Shown here in pieces: positions 35,840 to 44,562 of a DNA stretch of 64,000 bases. The DNA lies in assembly GCA_964400735.1 (NCBI GenBank), contig CAYNVQ010000001.1:310001-374000 (forward strand), read 5' to 3'. Made by a program: the position numbers and the translations under genes. This DNA is from CAYNVQ01 sp964400735. Lineage in GTDB: Bacteria; Acidobacteriota; Aminicenantia; Aminicenantales; Aminicenantaceae. Within the stretch, counting starts at the first letter, position 1. Each line of letters opens with the position of its first letter. The notes under the pieces are model-generated. The model saw only the letters and a program-made list of their open reading frames with translations, was not told where the DNA came from and did not search any database.

Positions 35840-36251
35840 ATTGGCCTCATATATATTTTTCTAAACTTAGGACATATCTTTCATATCTATGGACTCCATA
35901 CCTCCAAAAAGGTTGCATTTTTTAGGATCTTCATAAATTTTATGATTTCAATCCTGTAGCCGATCTTCTTGGCTTTCCTTATTGCGCTGACTTAGAATCT
36001 TCAATGGACCAAACACAATCATGAGGTAATCCTTAGTCTTGTACACTTCTAAGGTATTTTATGCAGGGACGCGGCTCGACATTTTTACATCATGGACAAA
36101 ATGGGAGGCCTTCCCCTAAAGTCGCTTGGTTTCTTTTAATTCAAGCTAAGATATGCCAGGCGGATTTTATTTAGACCAATCTTATTGCCTGAACGATTGC
36201 AGCAGTCGATATCGAAAAGGATAGTTCAAGGACCGCTTTTCTGATTCCTGT
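35840..36251. other. Intergenic region upstream of PadR, with perfect dyad
   Basis: These 412 bases hold no convincing gene. TATGGA-C-TCCATA at 35888-35900 is a perfect 6-bp-arm dyad 49 bases before the PadR start, next to the direct repeats CATATCTTT/CATATCTAT. The remainder is featureless to my reading. Confidence 0.45.
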
Positions 36252-38153
36252 TTACTGTTCTGAACTTCGCCTGTAAGCGGTGACTCGATTGTCATTCAAG
36301 GAGGGAACGATGATTAGTTTTTTCTCAGGAATGTAGGCGAAGTTTGCGCAGAAATGTTTCGGTGCGGTTGAATCCAGAAGAAGAGTTTTTTGTCCATTTT
36401 GACTAATCGAAAAAATTTTTCCGTTGTAGTCGGAAACCAGAATATTTCCCTTTTCATCGGTTTCGATACCATCGACGATGGCGCCGGCATCAAGTCTAGC
36501 TATTGTCCTGATTTCTCCGCTTTTCAAATCGATCGATCTCAAGCTGGCGTCCGAGGAACAGCCGGCGTACAGTTTTCCATTGGAGTAATGGAGGCCATTG
36601 ACCTGAGCTAACTCTTTTCCACTCTTCCAGGTCGAAAATTCCCCGTTGCTGAATTTCAGGATTTGTCCCTTCTGCGAGTCCGAAATGTAGATATTGCCTT
36701 TGCTGTCTATGGCAATATCGTTCAAAAATCTGGGTGAGGGGACCGGGTGCTTCGTGATAATTCGTCCGGAAGGGATATCGATTTCGACAAGGTTTGCCCT
36801 TTCCACCACAAAGAGCTTATCCTCGTATAAGGCCATACCGGTTGGCTGTATCAGGCCGGCAATCCACTCTAAATCAACTATCGCACCATCCGGTTTGATC
36901 CTGGAAATGTACTGGGTTCCATCCGTGTAAAGGTTTGAGATATACATAACATCCCGAGGTCTATCGTACAGGGCTGTTTCCGGCCAGCTGAATTTACTGG
37001 GCATCTCCCAGAATCTTGTTAAGCTTTTATCCAAATAAACGGCGTCGCCGTTCCTGCACTTGAATCCCCAGCCTCCCGAGGATTCGGCGAGTAGAAGGAG
37101 AAGCTCATTGCTGCCTTTTTTCAGGGGCAGATAAACCGCATCGAATAGGCCCACGCGTCCCTGAAAAAAAGGATCTCTGGATTGAAACACGTTGCTGGCG
37201 TGGAATAATAGCCGCCCGTTCAGAAAAATGCTAACCTGATCGCTGTAGCCGAACTGCAGTTCCATCGGTTTTTCCTCTTCCGAGCTGATCATGGTTCTAG
37301 CTAATACGATGCCGGGAACAACCGGACCTTTTATGGCATAGCGGGAAACATTAACCAGGCCGGTCGGCTCACTGCCTACGTTTTTCCACTTGACCTGAGC
37401 CAGGATGTTTTGAGGAGGATAAGTTTTTCTTTCCAGAAGATTATAGGGGAATGACTGGGACAATTCCCATTTTGTGATCATACCGAAAGGCGTATCGATT
37501 TTTAGGGGAGGATCGAATTTCAAGCTGTCATCAGGTCTGAATTTGAAATCGGAGAAATAAGCCAGTCCGATAGGACCAGTTACTTTTAGGCCCAGTCCAC
37601 CTTTCGCCTGTTCAAGCTTCAGATCGTCGATCACCAGGGCTGGCATTTTCGCATCACCGATGTAAACCCTTGCTTGTTTCCCTGCAATTTCCAGTTTAAG
37701 GTGAATCCATTCATTCACGGGCAGATTCCAGACAGCGGTATAGCCATCTCCATAATAGAGCTGCCAGGCCGAGATGCCGTTGAATACCGGGGTGTATTGA
37801 AGAGCATCTGGTTGCCCGGATTTATGCGGACGCACATAAAACTCTTCATAGTTCGCCTCATCCTGCCGCCGGAAAATGATGGTCGGGAAAACCCTCCCTT
37901 CCCTGCATGCCAAATCTACCTCCACAACCCCATTTTCAAATTCGACTTCCTTTAGAAAAGCATCGCCGCTCAGAGTCAAAGCTTTTCGGCCTAAAAACTC
38001 CTCCACGCGGCTTGCCGGACCCAGCTCCCAGCGCCCCGAATCGAAACCGACGATTTCCTCGGCTCCATAAAATGAAATACATAGCAGAATCCATAATACA
38101 ATGGATAAAAATAAATTTTTCCTGTGCTTCAGATTGCTCAAATTTTCCTCCAT
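36252..38153 (-). CDS. Secreted protein with LamG/DUF1080-like and SMP-30-like propeller regions
   Basis: 633 residues with a signal peptide (about 10-31). Residues 35-215 look like the concanavalin-like 3-keto-disaccharide hydrolase/DUF1080 fold (WELGPASRVEEFLG, IIFRRQDEANYEEFYVRPH). A beta domain follows at about 215-390. Residues 390-630 form a six-bladed propeller with SMP-30/gluconolactonase repeats: GMALYEDKLFVVERANL, LNDIAIDSKGNIYISDSQ and GIETDEKGNILVSDY. It probably binds or acts on sugars in the periplasm (inference). The ATG at 38153 lacks a Shine-Dalgarno; a TTG at 38141 is preceded by GGAGG and may be the real start. Confidence 0.72.
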   Translation of the reverse strand: MEENLSNLKHRKNLFLSIVLWILLCISFYGAEEIVGFDSGRWELGPASRVEEFLGRKALTLSGDAFLKEVEFENGVVEVDLACREGRVFPTIIFRRQDEANYEEFYVRPHKSGQPDALQYTPVFNGISAWQLYYGDGYTAVWNLPVNEWIHLKLEIAGKQARVYIGDAKMPALVIDDLKLEQAKGGLGLKVTGPIGLAYFSDFKFRPDDSLKFDPPLKIDTPFGMITKWELSQSFPYNLLERKTYPPQNILAQVKWKNVGSEPTGLVNVSRYAIKGPVVPGIVLARTMISSEEEKPMELQFGYSDQVSIFLNGRLLFHASNVFQSRDPFFQGRVGLFDAVYLPLKKGSNELLLLLAESSGGWGFKCRNGDAVYLDKSLTRFWEMPSKFSWPETALYDRPRDVMYISNLYTDGTQYISRIKPDGAIVDLEWIAGLIQPTGMALYEDKLFVVERANLVEIDIPSGRIITKHPVPSPRFLNDIAIDSKGNIYISDSQKGQILKFSNGEFSTWKSGKELAQVNGLHYSNGKLYAGCSSDASLRSIDLKSGEIRTIARLDAGAIVDGIETDEKGNILVSDYNGKIFSISQNGQKTLLLDSTAPKHFCANFAYIPEKKLIIVPSLNDNRVTAYRRSSEQ

Positions 38154-38411
38154 TGCACTTTCGAAGAAAAAAGGGAGATTATCGCTTAAAAGTTTTTTTC
38201 GGATCGAAAAATCAATGACAATTTATATATCCCCTACCTATGAAGCAATAAATGTGCCAAGAAAGATCGCCCGATTATGGTTTAAATGAATAAAGAGTTT
38301 GTCCGCTACCAGTACAGAAAGCGTCCATTTTTGAACAATTTTCTATAATGGTATAAACTTCGATCTAAAAGCATTTTTAAGTCATAAGGGAAGGGGAGGA
38401 GGTAGTTAGCT

Positions 38412-39227
38412 TTATAATTTTAAACAAAATCCAATTCGGTTGGGAGAAATAATAAGACTCACCCGATCATCCTTTTTTTTCTTATGTAGAGAAGGCACTA
38501 AATATCCGATGGCGAAGCCGGCAATAGCACCGGCAATGACATCTGTAGGGTAGTGCTTGCCAGCTTTAACTCGGGCATATCCGGTCATTGCAGCCAGGGT
38601 CAAACTCGAGCCCCACAAAAGCTTTGTCCATATCGAATCCCCGTGGATATCGGTGATCACCTTGGATAGGAATGTCGCTGCGGTAAAGGCAGCGGCCGTG
38701 TGACCCGAATAAAAGGATAAATATGCATCGCCTCCTGGAGATTGCCTTTCTTTAACGCTCAGGTCTGTATTGTAGAGATAAGGGCGTTTTCGGCCTACCG
38801 TCGCTTTGGTTAAGTATGTAAAGCCACTTAAAAAGAGACATGACTCAAGAAACATCGTCCCCACAGTTGCCGTTTCGGATAGTTTGGCATGTAGAAGGGG
38901 AGGAACGGATAATAGGAGGATAGTAGAATAGGACAATATATCCCGGTATCGATCGCTTCGGTCTCCCCATTCGGGTGACCAATTATATGTTGCGCAGCGG
39001 TCTAATCCATTCACATCGTTCCTGTCGAGCAGCCTTATCTCTTCAAGAGAAACATTACCGTAATTGTCACACAGGGTTGAGCCCAGGACTGTCATACAAA
39101 GACCCAAAGGAAGCAGATAAAAGTCCCTTTTTTTGAGTTCATAGGGAAATGGACGCTCCTGAGCGAATAGGCCATTTGTCATCGAAACAAGAATCAAAAA
39201 TGCTAACCAGGCTCTTTTTAGTTTCAT
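38412..39227 (-). CDS. PAP2-family phosphatase, membrane
   Basis: 271 residues with a signal peptide or first membrane segment (1-22). The three phosphatase motifs are complete: K141-x6-R148-P149, S174-G-H176, and R219-x5-H225-x3-D229. Membrane segments lie between them. Members remove phosphate from lipid phosphates such as undecaprenyl diphosphate or phosphatidate; the substrate is not set by sequence. The leader before the ATG is A/T-only with no Shine-Dalgarno, and contains a repeated TAATATATTA palindrome. Confidence 0.87.
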   Translation of the reverse strand: MKLKRAWLAFLILVSMTNGLFAQERPFPYELKKRDFYLLPLGLCMTVLGSTLCDNYGNVSLEEIRLLDRNDVNGLDRCATYNWSPEWGDRSDRYRDILSYSTILLLSVPPLLHAKLSETATVGTMFLESCLFLSGFTYLTKATVGRKRPYLYNTDLSVKERQSPGGDAYLSFYSGHTAAAFTAATFLSKVITDIHGDSIWTKLLWGSSLTLAAMTGYARVKAGKHYPTDVIAGAIAGFAIGYLVPSLHKKKKDDRVSLIISPNRIGFCLKL

Positions 39228-39424
39228 TTTTATTTTTTTAATATATTAATATATTAAACACCTGCAAATATTTTTTTTCCACCGAAAAAAACGGAGTCTT
39301 GGAGGACAGGAAACGAGCCTATTTTTATTCAGACCGAATTCAGGTAAAGCTATAATTTCAGAGAACAAAGCATGAGCTTAATAAAAGCTAAGAGTGGCAC
39401 ACAAGAAACTGGAATAAGAAAGTT

Positions 39425-40798
39425 CTATTTTTTTCTGTAGACCTTCTTTTCAATGTCGATAGTTTTATCCTCTTTAATGTGAAAGTGATAACCGACTCCT
39501 TCGATGGATGGGCTGTATTTTTCTCCCTGCATATACATGATCTCGAACGTTTCTTCGAGTTTGGAGTCGAAAATATCACCCCGGAAGTTCCACATGACCT
39601 CTTCATTATTCAGGTCCGTTCCCTTTATAGCAATTTCCTGCTGGAACACTCGTTTTTCCATGGAGGACAAGTCATTCATTTCTATCTTTCCTTGAGCCAG
39701 GACTTCCCCTCCGTATCGTAGCTGAAAACGGCCTCTGCAAAAACTTTTATCGGTTTGACCAGGAAGATCGATTATCAATCTGTAATAGAGATGGATTTCT
39801 TTCGAAGATTGGACTCCTGATTCAGGCGCTCTGCTGGGGATACTGTTCCTATCCAATTCTGGTTCACCTAACCATTTTTGGAACCATTCGATGGTCAACC
39901 TGTTCATATCCTCGATCGTAGGGCTGATTTCTGCATCCCATTTGTATGGCCTGTACATATGATCCGCATTTTTCACGCGGATAAAATCCGTGGGCACACC
40001 AGCTTTTTTCAATACTTCATATAAAAGTTCGGATTGATTGATAACCACCAATCCGTCTTTTTCACCGTGTCCGATCAATACAGGAGGATCTTGTGGATCA
40101 ATATACATAATGGGATTGGCCAGACGCGCGAGATCGGCTTTTTCCCTGAGCGGTCCTCCAAGAAAAAGCGACTCAGGCGAATTTTCGGCAAAGTGATCCA
40201 TCCGATCATCCAGCTCTGTATCATTCATTTTGAAAAAATCGGTCGGGCCAAAATGGTCCACAACGGCCTGAACGCTGCTAGAATAATCCTGGTAGTCGCC
40301 TTTTCCCTCAAGAAAGGAATCTCCTCCCGAAGTGCCGAGGAGCACTGCCAGATGCCCCCCCGAGGAAAAACCTGTAACGCCTATTTCATCAGGATCGATG
40401 TTAAATTTCTTCGCGTGGGCTCTTAACCAACGGATGGCGGTTTTGCAGTCATGCACAGCAGCCGGGAAAATGGCGATATCGCTGGTGCGATGAGTGATGG
40501 ACACACCGATAAACCCATATTTCGCATAAAACAAGGCATCTTCCGGCGATTTGTTCACCACACGCCATGATCCTCCAGGTATGTCTACAATAGCAGGCGC
40601 CGGCGCTTTCAAGTATTTCGGCACCGCGATATCCAGCTTCAGTTTATGCCCGTCTGGAATCGCGTAAACGATGTCTTCATAGACGACGATATCTTCCTTA
40701 CTGAGAATTTGGGGATAGGAATTTAAAAAGCTCAGGGTAACAATAAAAAACAACAACAGGCTATAAATCTTTTTCCTTATCGCTTTTGTATTATGCAT
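39425..40798 (-). CDS. Secreted alpha/beta-hydrolase esterase (BD-FAE-like)
   Basis: 457 residues with a signal peptide (about 8-27). Catalytic parts: oxyanion stretch DIPGGSW, nucleophile elbow GFSSGGH (G-x-S-x-G), acid Asp in GHGEKDGLV and His in NADHMY. The hydrolase fills about 45-310; the rest (YYRLIIDLPGQ onward) is an extra beta domain of unknown role. Probably an acetyl- or feruloyl-type esterase acting on plant glycans (inference). AAGGATG precedes the ATG; the gene is 11 bp after the 6-bladed propeller gene on the same strand, so both are likely co-transcribed. Confidence 0.83.
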   Translation of the reverse strand: MHNTKAIRKKIYSLLLFFIVTLSFLNSYPQILSKEDIVVYEDIVYAIPDGHKLKLDIAVPKYLKAPAPAIVDIPGGSWRVVNKSPEDALFYAKYGFIGVSITHRTSDIAIFPAAVHDCKTAIRWLRAHAKKFNIDPDEIGVTGFSSGGHLAVLLGTSGGDSFLEGKGDYQDYSSSVQAVVDHFGPTDFFKMNDTELDDRMDHFAENSPESLFLGGPLREKADLARLANPIMYIDPQDPPVLIGHGEKDGLVVINQSELLYEVLKKAGVPTDFIRVKNADHMYRPYKWDAEISPTIEDMNRLTIEWFQKWLGEPELDRNSIPSRAPESGVQSSKEIHLYYRLIIDLPGQTDKSFCRGRFQLRYGGEVLAQGKIEMNDLSSMEKRVFQQEIAIKGTDLNNEEVMWNFRGDIFDSKLEETFEIMYMQGEKYSPSIEGVGYHFHIKEDKTIDIEKKVYRKK

Positions 40799-40809
40799 AT
40801 TGTCATCCT

Positions 40810-41991
40810 TTACGATTGGTTTTTTATGCCCTTCTCCTGAAGCACCCTAGAAATTTCGGAGATGTCTCCCAATTCTGGCAATGAAATTTTGTATTTGATG
40901 ATTTTCACGTTGTCGCTCTCATCCATAACAGAAACATACAGGAACCCGCTTTTTATATACGGATTGTATGCCTGAGGCTCCAGCATGGTCAGGTTATTTT
41001 CTATGGTTATATTTCCTCGATAAAGATATTTCCCTTCCGGAGAGAATATATCGATCTTCTGTCGATTCTGTCGGGAAATATCCGGGACAAACACATATAT
41101 CAATCCGTGGTGGGTTTCTATCCTGCAGAAGAATGTGGTTTGGTTCGGAGTGGTTGCAATTATCTGTTCGAGAGCCTGTTTACTCATGTTGGAGAAGCGC
41201 CCGAAATATTTTTTTTTGATATCCTCGGATACCTTCTTTTTTTTCCGGTCGAGGGAGAAAATATTGATGAGCTTTCCATCCAAATCTGTAACCTGGATCA
41301 TGTAACTATCATTTCTGCCATAATACAGGCGCCCGTTTCCGTACCCCACGGTCATCAAAGGCGTAAGCCCAGGAACGATAAGCGATCCCACCATATTCCC
41401 CGCTCGGCCGATTCCCCCTTCGAAAATCTCGAAATTGGCGATGACCGTCTCTCGGCCGGATTCAAGGTTGATCAGCTTGATTTGGGCCTTGAAGTCGGAA
41501 ACTTCGAATATCCCTAAGGGAACAGCCACAAATTCATGTTCGTTCAGAAAAAGAACAGGCCGCCTGCTGTAGAGGCTGTTGACGGCCGAGTGAAGATAGG
41601 TGCCATCCAATCGGAAGTAATGGATCCTTCCCACATCGACGATCAAGAGTTTATCCTCGACCAGGAATAAGGAACTCTGGTCCCTGGCTTCACCAGGGCC
41701 CTGTCCCTTGGCCCCGAATGTTTTAAAAAAGTTCCCATCGCTGTCGAAAATGTAATTTTTCCTATTCTCCTGGTCATGCACATACAGGTATCCTTCATCC
41801 GAGACCTGCATGTTGGCAGGTATGCCGAAAACGTCTGAACCGGCCGCATCGATTTCCCATTCTTTAACCGGCTTGAAATTCCACTCGCCTCTTAAGGGTT
41901 TGTCCTCATTTTTAACTTCGGACAGAATAAGGGGCACAATAATAAAGGATATACAGAAAAACCATAACGCCTTTCTCATCATTCGCCTCAT
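40810..41991 (-). CDS. 6-bladed beta-propeller protein, secreted
   Basis: The frame opens at 42051, but GAGGAGAG before ATG 41991 and the signal sequence there (MRRMMRKALWFFCISF) decide the start, giving 393 residues. It has the repeating blade pattern of the Bacteroidota/Acidobacteriota-type 6-bladed propeller family: DEGYLYVHDQENRKNYIFD, GNFFKTFGAKGQGPGE, and later FFCRIETHHGLIYVFVPD. The family function is not established; it is often exported. It lies upstream of the esterase on the same strand. Confidence 0.78.
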   Translation of the reverse strand: MRRMMRKALWFFCISFIIVPLILSEVKNEDKPLRGEWNFKPVKEWEIDAAGSDVFGIPANMQVSDEGYLYVHDQENRKNYIFDSDGNFFKTFGAKGQGPGEARDQSSLFLVEDKLLIVDVGRIHYFRLDGTYLHSAVNSLYSRRPVLFLNEHEFVAVPLGIFEVSDFKAQIKLINLESGRETVIANFEIFEGGIGRAGNMVGSLIVPGLTPLMTVGYGNGRLYYGRNDSYMIQVTDLDGKLINIFSLDRKKKKVSEDIKKKYFGRFSNMSKQALEQIIATTPNQTTFFCRIETHHGLIYVFVPDISRQNRQKIDIFSPEGKYLYRGNITIENNLTMLEPQAYNPYIKSGFLYVSVMDESDNVKIIKYKISLPELGDISEISRVLQEKGIKNQS

Positions 41992-42145
41992 TGTTCTCTC
42001 CTCTATCATCCAGACACAATTTGATAACTTTCTGTGTGAATGTCGCTCCAATTTGGAAATTGTTTCCTATTTTTTTGTTAATTAATTGATAGGAATAAAG
42101 ATAAAAACGTACATATTTCTAAATTGGTATGGGGAAGATCCTAGA

Positions 42146-43054
42146 TCAAAGATTTTTTTGGATATGGTGTCGCCGACGGTACTGAGAAGGCGTTATGCCT
42201 GTCATTTTCTTGAAAACCCGATTAAATGACGTTTTTGTGTTGAATCCGGAATCGAAGGCAATATCCAGAATGTTCTTGTCTTTATCTTGAGCGGAGGCCA
42301 ATCTTTTTTTTACTTCCTCGATACGATATGAATTGACCAAACCGGAAAAAGTGATATTCATTTTTTTATTGATGACCCAAGAAAGCTGATAAGCCGGGAC
42401 GGTTAATTCTTCAGATAAGGACTGAAGAGATATATCCTCCTTTCTGAAAATTTTCTCTACATCGAACAAATAAGTCACTCTCTTCATTATCTCTTCGGCC
42501 TTGGCTGGATCGATGACAAATCCATCTGATGATGTTTTTTCTGCCTTGAGCCTTTTTCGGTAAAGTATAAATCCTAGCGTCCCTCCTGCAAAGATAAAAA
42601 AAGTCAAAAAATACAGAAATAAAGGGATTCGGTAGGATTTGGATGCTTTGAGCTGATCCTCTCTGACAATCATCATTAAATTGTCTTTTCTTGGCTCTAT
42701 TTGAAGACCTCCATCTTTCGGAGTCGCTTCGAGATTGAATTCCATGAGAACAAAGGACAAAATCTGATCCCAGGGAACCTGCTTGAAATTGTAGTCTCTT
42801 TTGGCCAAAGTCTTCAGGTCAATACTCGAACTTAGCTCGAACGAAAGTCCAGATGATTTCATTAACTGGTCAAAAAGCGTTTCTATCCCCGCTTTTTTTA
42901 GATCGAGATCGATAGGCCTCCCCGAATAGTGTTCTGTTTTCAGGTTATTGAGAAGCTCTTCAACCGTCATGTCCTGGCCAAAATGAGCGGATGATAGGAA
43001 ACCGACAAGCCTAAGGACACATGCTGCGATAATAAATGGTCTCATATATATCAT
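42146..43054 (-). CDS. Membrane-bound AraC-family regulator with periplasmic STN domain
   Basis: The frame is open from 43255, but that would overlap the divergent M20 gene. A start at ATG 43054 or 43045 gives about 300 residues with an immediate signal or membrane segment. Counting from 43054: membrane segment about 5-22; periplasmic secretin/TonB short-N-terminal (STN)-like domain about 28-122 (PIDLDLKKAGIETLFDQL, FKQVPWDQIL); second membrane segment about 142-165 (FLYFLTFFIFAGG); cytoplasmic AraC helix-turn-helix 195-295 (SLQSLSEELTVPAYQLSWVI, ILDIAFDSGFNTKTSFNRVFKK). A one-component regulator that could sense the envelope and bind DNA directly. Shine-Dalgarno is weak. Confidence 0.78.
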   Translation of the reverse strand: MIYMRPFIIAACVLRLVGFLSSAHFGQDMTVEELLNNLKTEHYSGRPIDLDLKKAGIETLFDQLMKSSGLSFELSSSIDLKTLAKRDYNFKQVPWDQILSFVLMEFNLEATPKDGGLQIEPRKDNLMMIVREDQLKASKSYRIPLFLYFLTFFIFAGGTLGFILYRKRLKAEKTSSDGFVIDPAKAEEIMKRVTYLFDVEKIFRKEDISLQSLSEELTVPAYQLSWVINKKMNITFSGLVNSYRIEEVKKRLASAQDKDKNILDIAFDSGFNTKTSFNRVFKKMTGITPSQYRRRHHIQKNL

Positions 43055-43223
43055 TCTGTGGTTAACATAAAGATCTTGATTAGGTATTTTATTATAAAAA
43101 AACCTCGTGAAAAACAAAACCTGGGAAATGAAAACGAATTGATGAATGGGACGGCTCCAGCTATAATTATGGACATTCTGTGCTCTGCTAAAGCGGAATA
43201 AAAATAGATAAGGAGAACAGGGC

Positions 43224-44552
43224 ATGAAATGCAGATCATGGCTCATATCCATCAATGTTTTTTTAATGACATTCGCCCCTATGATTTTGAATCACTTTGC
43301 CGGTGCTGATCAAACCAGAGTGCTCATGGTTAATTCTAAACGTCTAGCCCAAAGAATCGAAAAACTGGCCGAATACGGAAAAACACCGGAAGGCGGCGTG
43401 AACAGAGTGGCCTTCAGCGAAGAAGATATTCGAAGCCGTCCGCACATTCTTTCGCTTATGGAAGAGGCTGGATTAAAAACCCGCCTCGATGAAGCTGGGA
43501 ACATCATCGGACGCTTGGAAGGCAGCGAGCCCTCCCTTCCACCTATCGCCTTCGGCTCCCATACAGACACCGTCCCTCATGGCGGAAAATATGATGGGGC
43601 AGCAGGAGTTCTTAGTGCTATCGAATGCGTTCAAGTGTTGACAGAGAATGGCGTAAAAACGCGTCATCCCCTTGAAGTCATCGTTTTTACCGACGAAGAA
43701 GGCGGGCTCATAGGGAGCAAGGCCATCATCGGAACTCTTACTCCCGAAGCTCTCGATGTGACCAGCCATAGCGGTAAAAAGGTTCGCGAGGGAATCGTGG
43801 CCTTAGGAGGCAATCCGGATGCTATCGACAGGGCAATCAGAAATAAGGGCGACTTTGCGGCCTTTATCGAAATCCACATCGAGCAGGGGAGTATCCTCGA
43901 TTCCAAAGGCATCGATATCGGAGTTGTCGAGGGGATAGTCGGAATCAACTGGTGGGACGTCACCATCGAGGGATTCGCCAATCATGCAGGAACCACTCCG
44001 ATGGGCAAGAGACAGGATGCTCTCCTAGCAGCCGCTCATCTGATCATCGCCGTGAATGAAGAGGTGACCGGCGTTCCTGGACGACAGGTGGGGACGGTAG
44101 GCCGGATCAAGGCCGAACCGGGCGCGCCTAATGTCATTCCCGGAAAGGTGATTATGAGTCTCGAACTCCGGGATCTCTCTCCTGCCAAGATCGACTCTCT
44201 ATTTCGTGAAATTGTAAAAAAAGCAGACACCATTGCCGAAAAAACGGGTACAAAGATATCCTTCGCTCCCATAGAAGCGACGGCCATTCCAACCCCCACC
44301 GATCCTTCGATCAGAAAGATCATCGACGAATCTGCAGAAGAACTCGGTTTGAGTTATATCTTCATGCCCAGCGGGGCAGGCCACGACGCCCAAAATATGG
44401 CAAAAATAGCCCCCACAGGAATGATTTTCGTTCCATCCGTTGGCGGAGTCAGCCATTCTCCCAAGGAATACACTGCAGCAAAGGATGTCGCCAATGGGGC
44501 CAATGTCCTCCTGCACACGATCCTTAAAATCGACAAAGAGACTATGAAATAA
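43224..44552 (+). CDS. M20-family amidohydrolase (allantoate/N-carbamoyl amino acid hydrolase type), exported
   Basis: 442 residues with a signal peptide (about 1-28). Metal-site motifs of the hydantoinase/carbamoylase group: H113-x-D115 in GSHTDTV, D124 in KYDGAAG, E158-E159 (TDEEGG), HIEQG near 217, and a late His (GVSHSPKEY). NHAGTTPM is the dimerisation-domain substrate region. Family members cut N-carbamoyl amino acids, ureidoglycine or allantoate. Export suggests an extracytoplasmic peptide or amide substrate (inference). AAGGAG precedes the ATG; divergent from the STN-AraC gene. Confidence 0.88.
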   Translation: MKCRSWLISINVFLMTFAPMILNHFAGADQTRVLMVNSKRLAQRIEKLAEYGKTPEGGVNRVAFSEEDIRSRPHILSLMEEAGLKTRLDEAGNIIGRLEGSEPSLPPIAFGSHTDTVPHGGKYDGAAGVLSAIECVQVLTENGVKTRHPLEVIVFTDEEGGLIGSKAIIGTLTPEALDVTSHSGKKVREGIVALGGNPDAIDRAIRNKGDFAAFIEIHIEQGSILDSKGIDIGVVEGIVGINWWDVTIEGFANHAGTTPMGKRQDALLAAAHLIIAVNEEVTGVPGRQVGTVGRIKAEPGAPNVIPGKVIMSLELRDLSPAKIDSLFREIVKKADTIAEKTGTKISFAPIEATAIPTPTDPSIRKIIDESAEELGLSYIFMPSGAGHDAQNMAKIAPTGMIFVPSVGGVSHSPKEYTAAKDVANGANVLLHTILKIDKETMK

Positions 44553-44562
44553 AAGAACTGTT

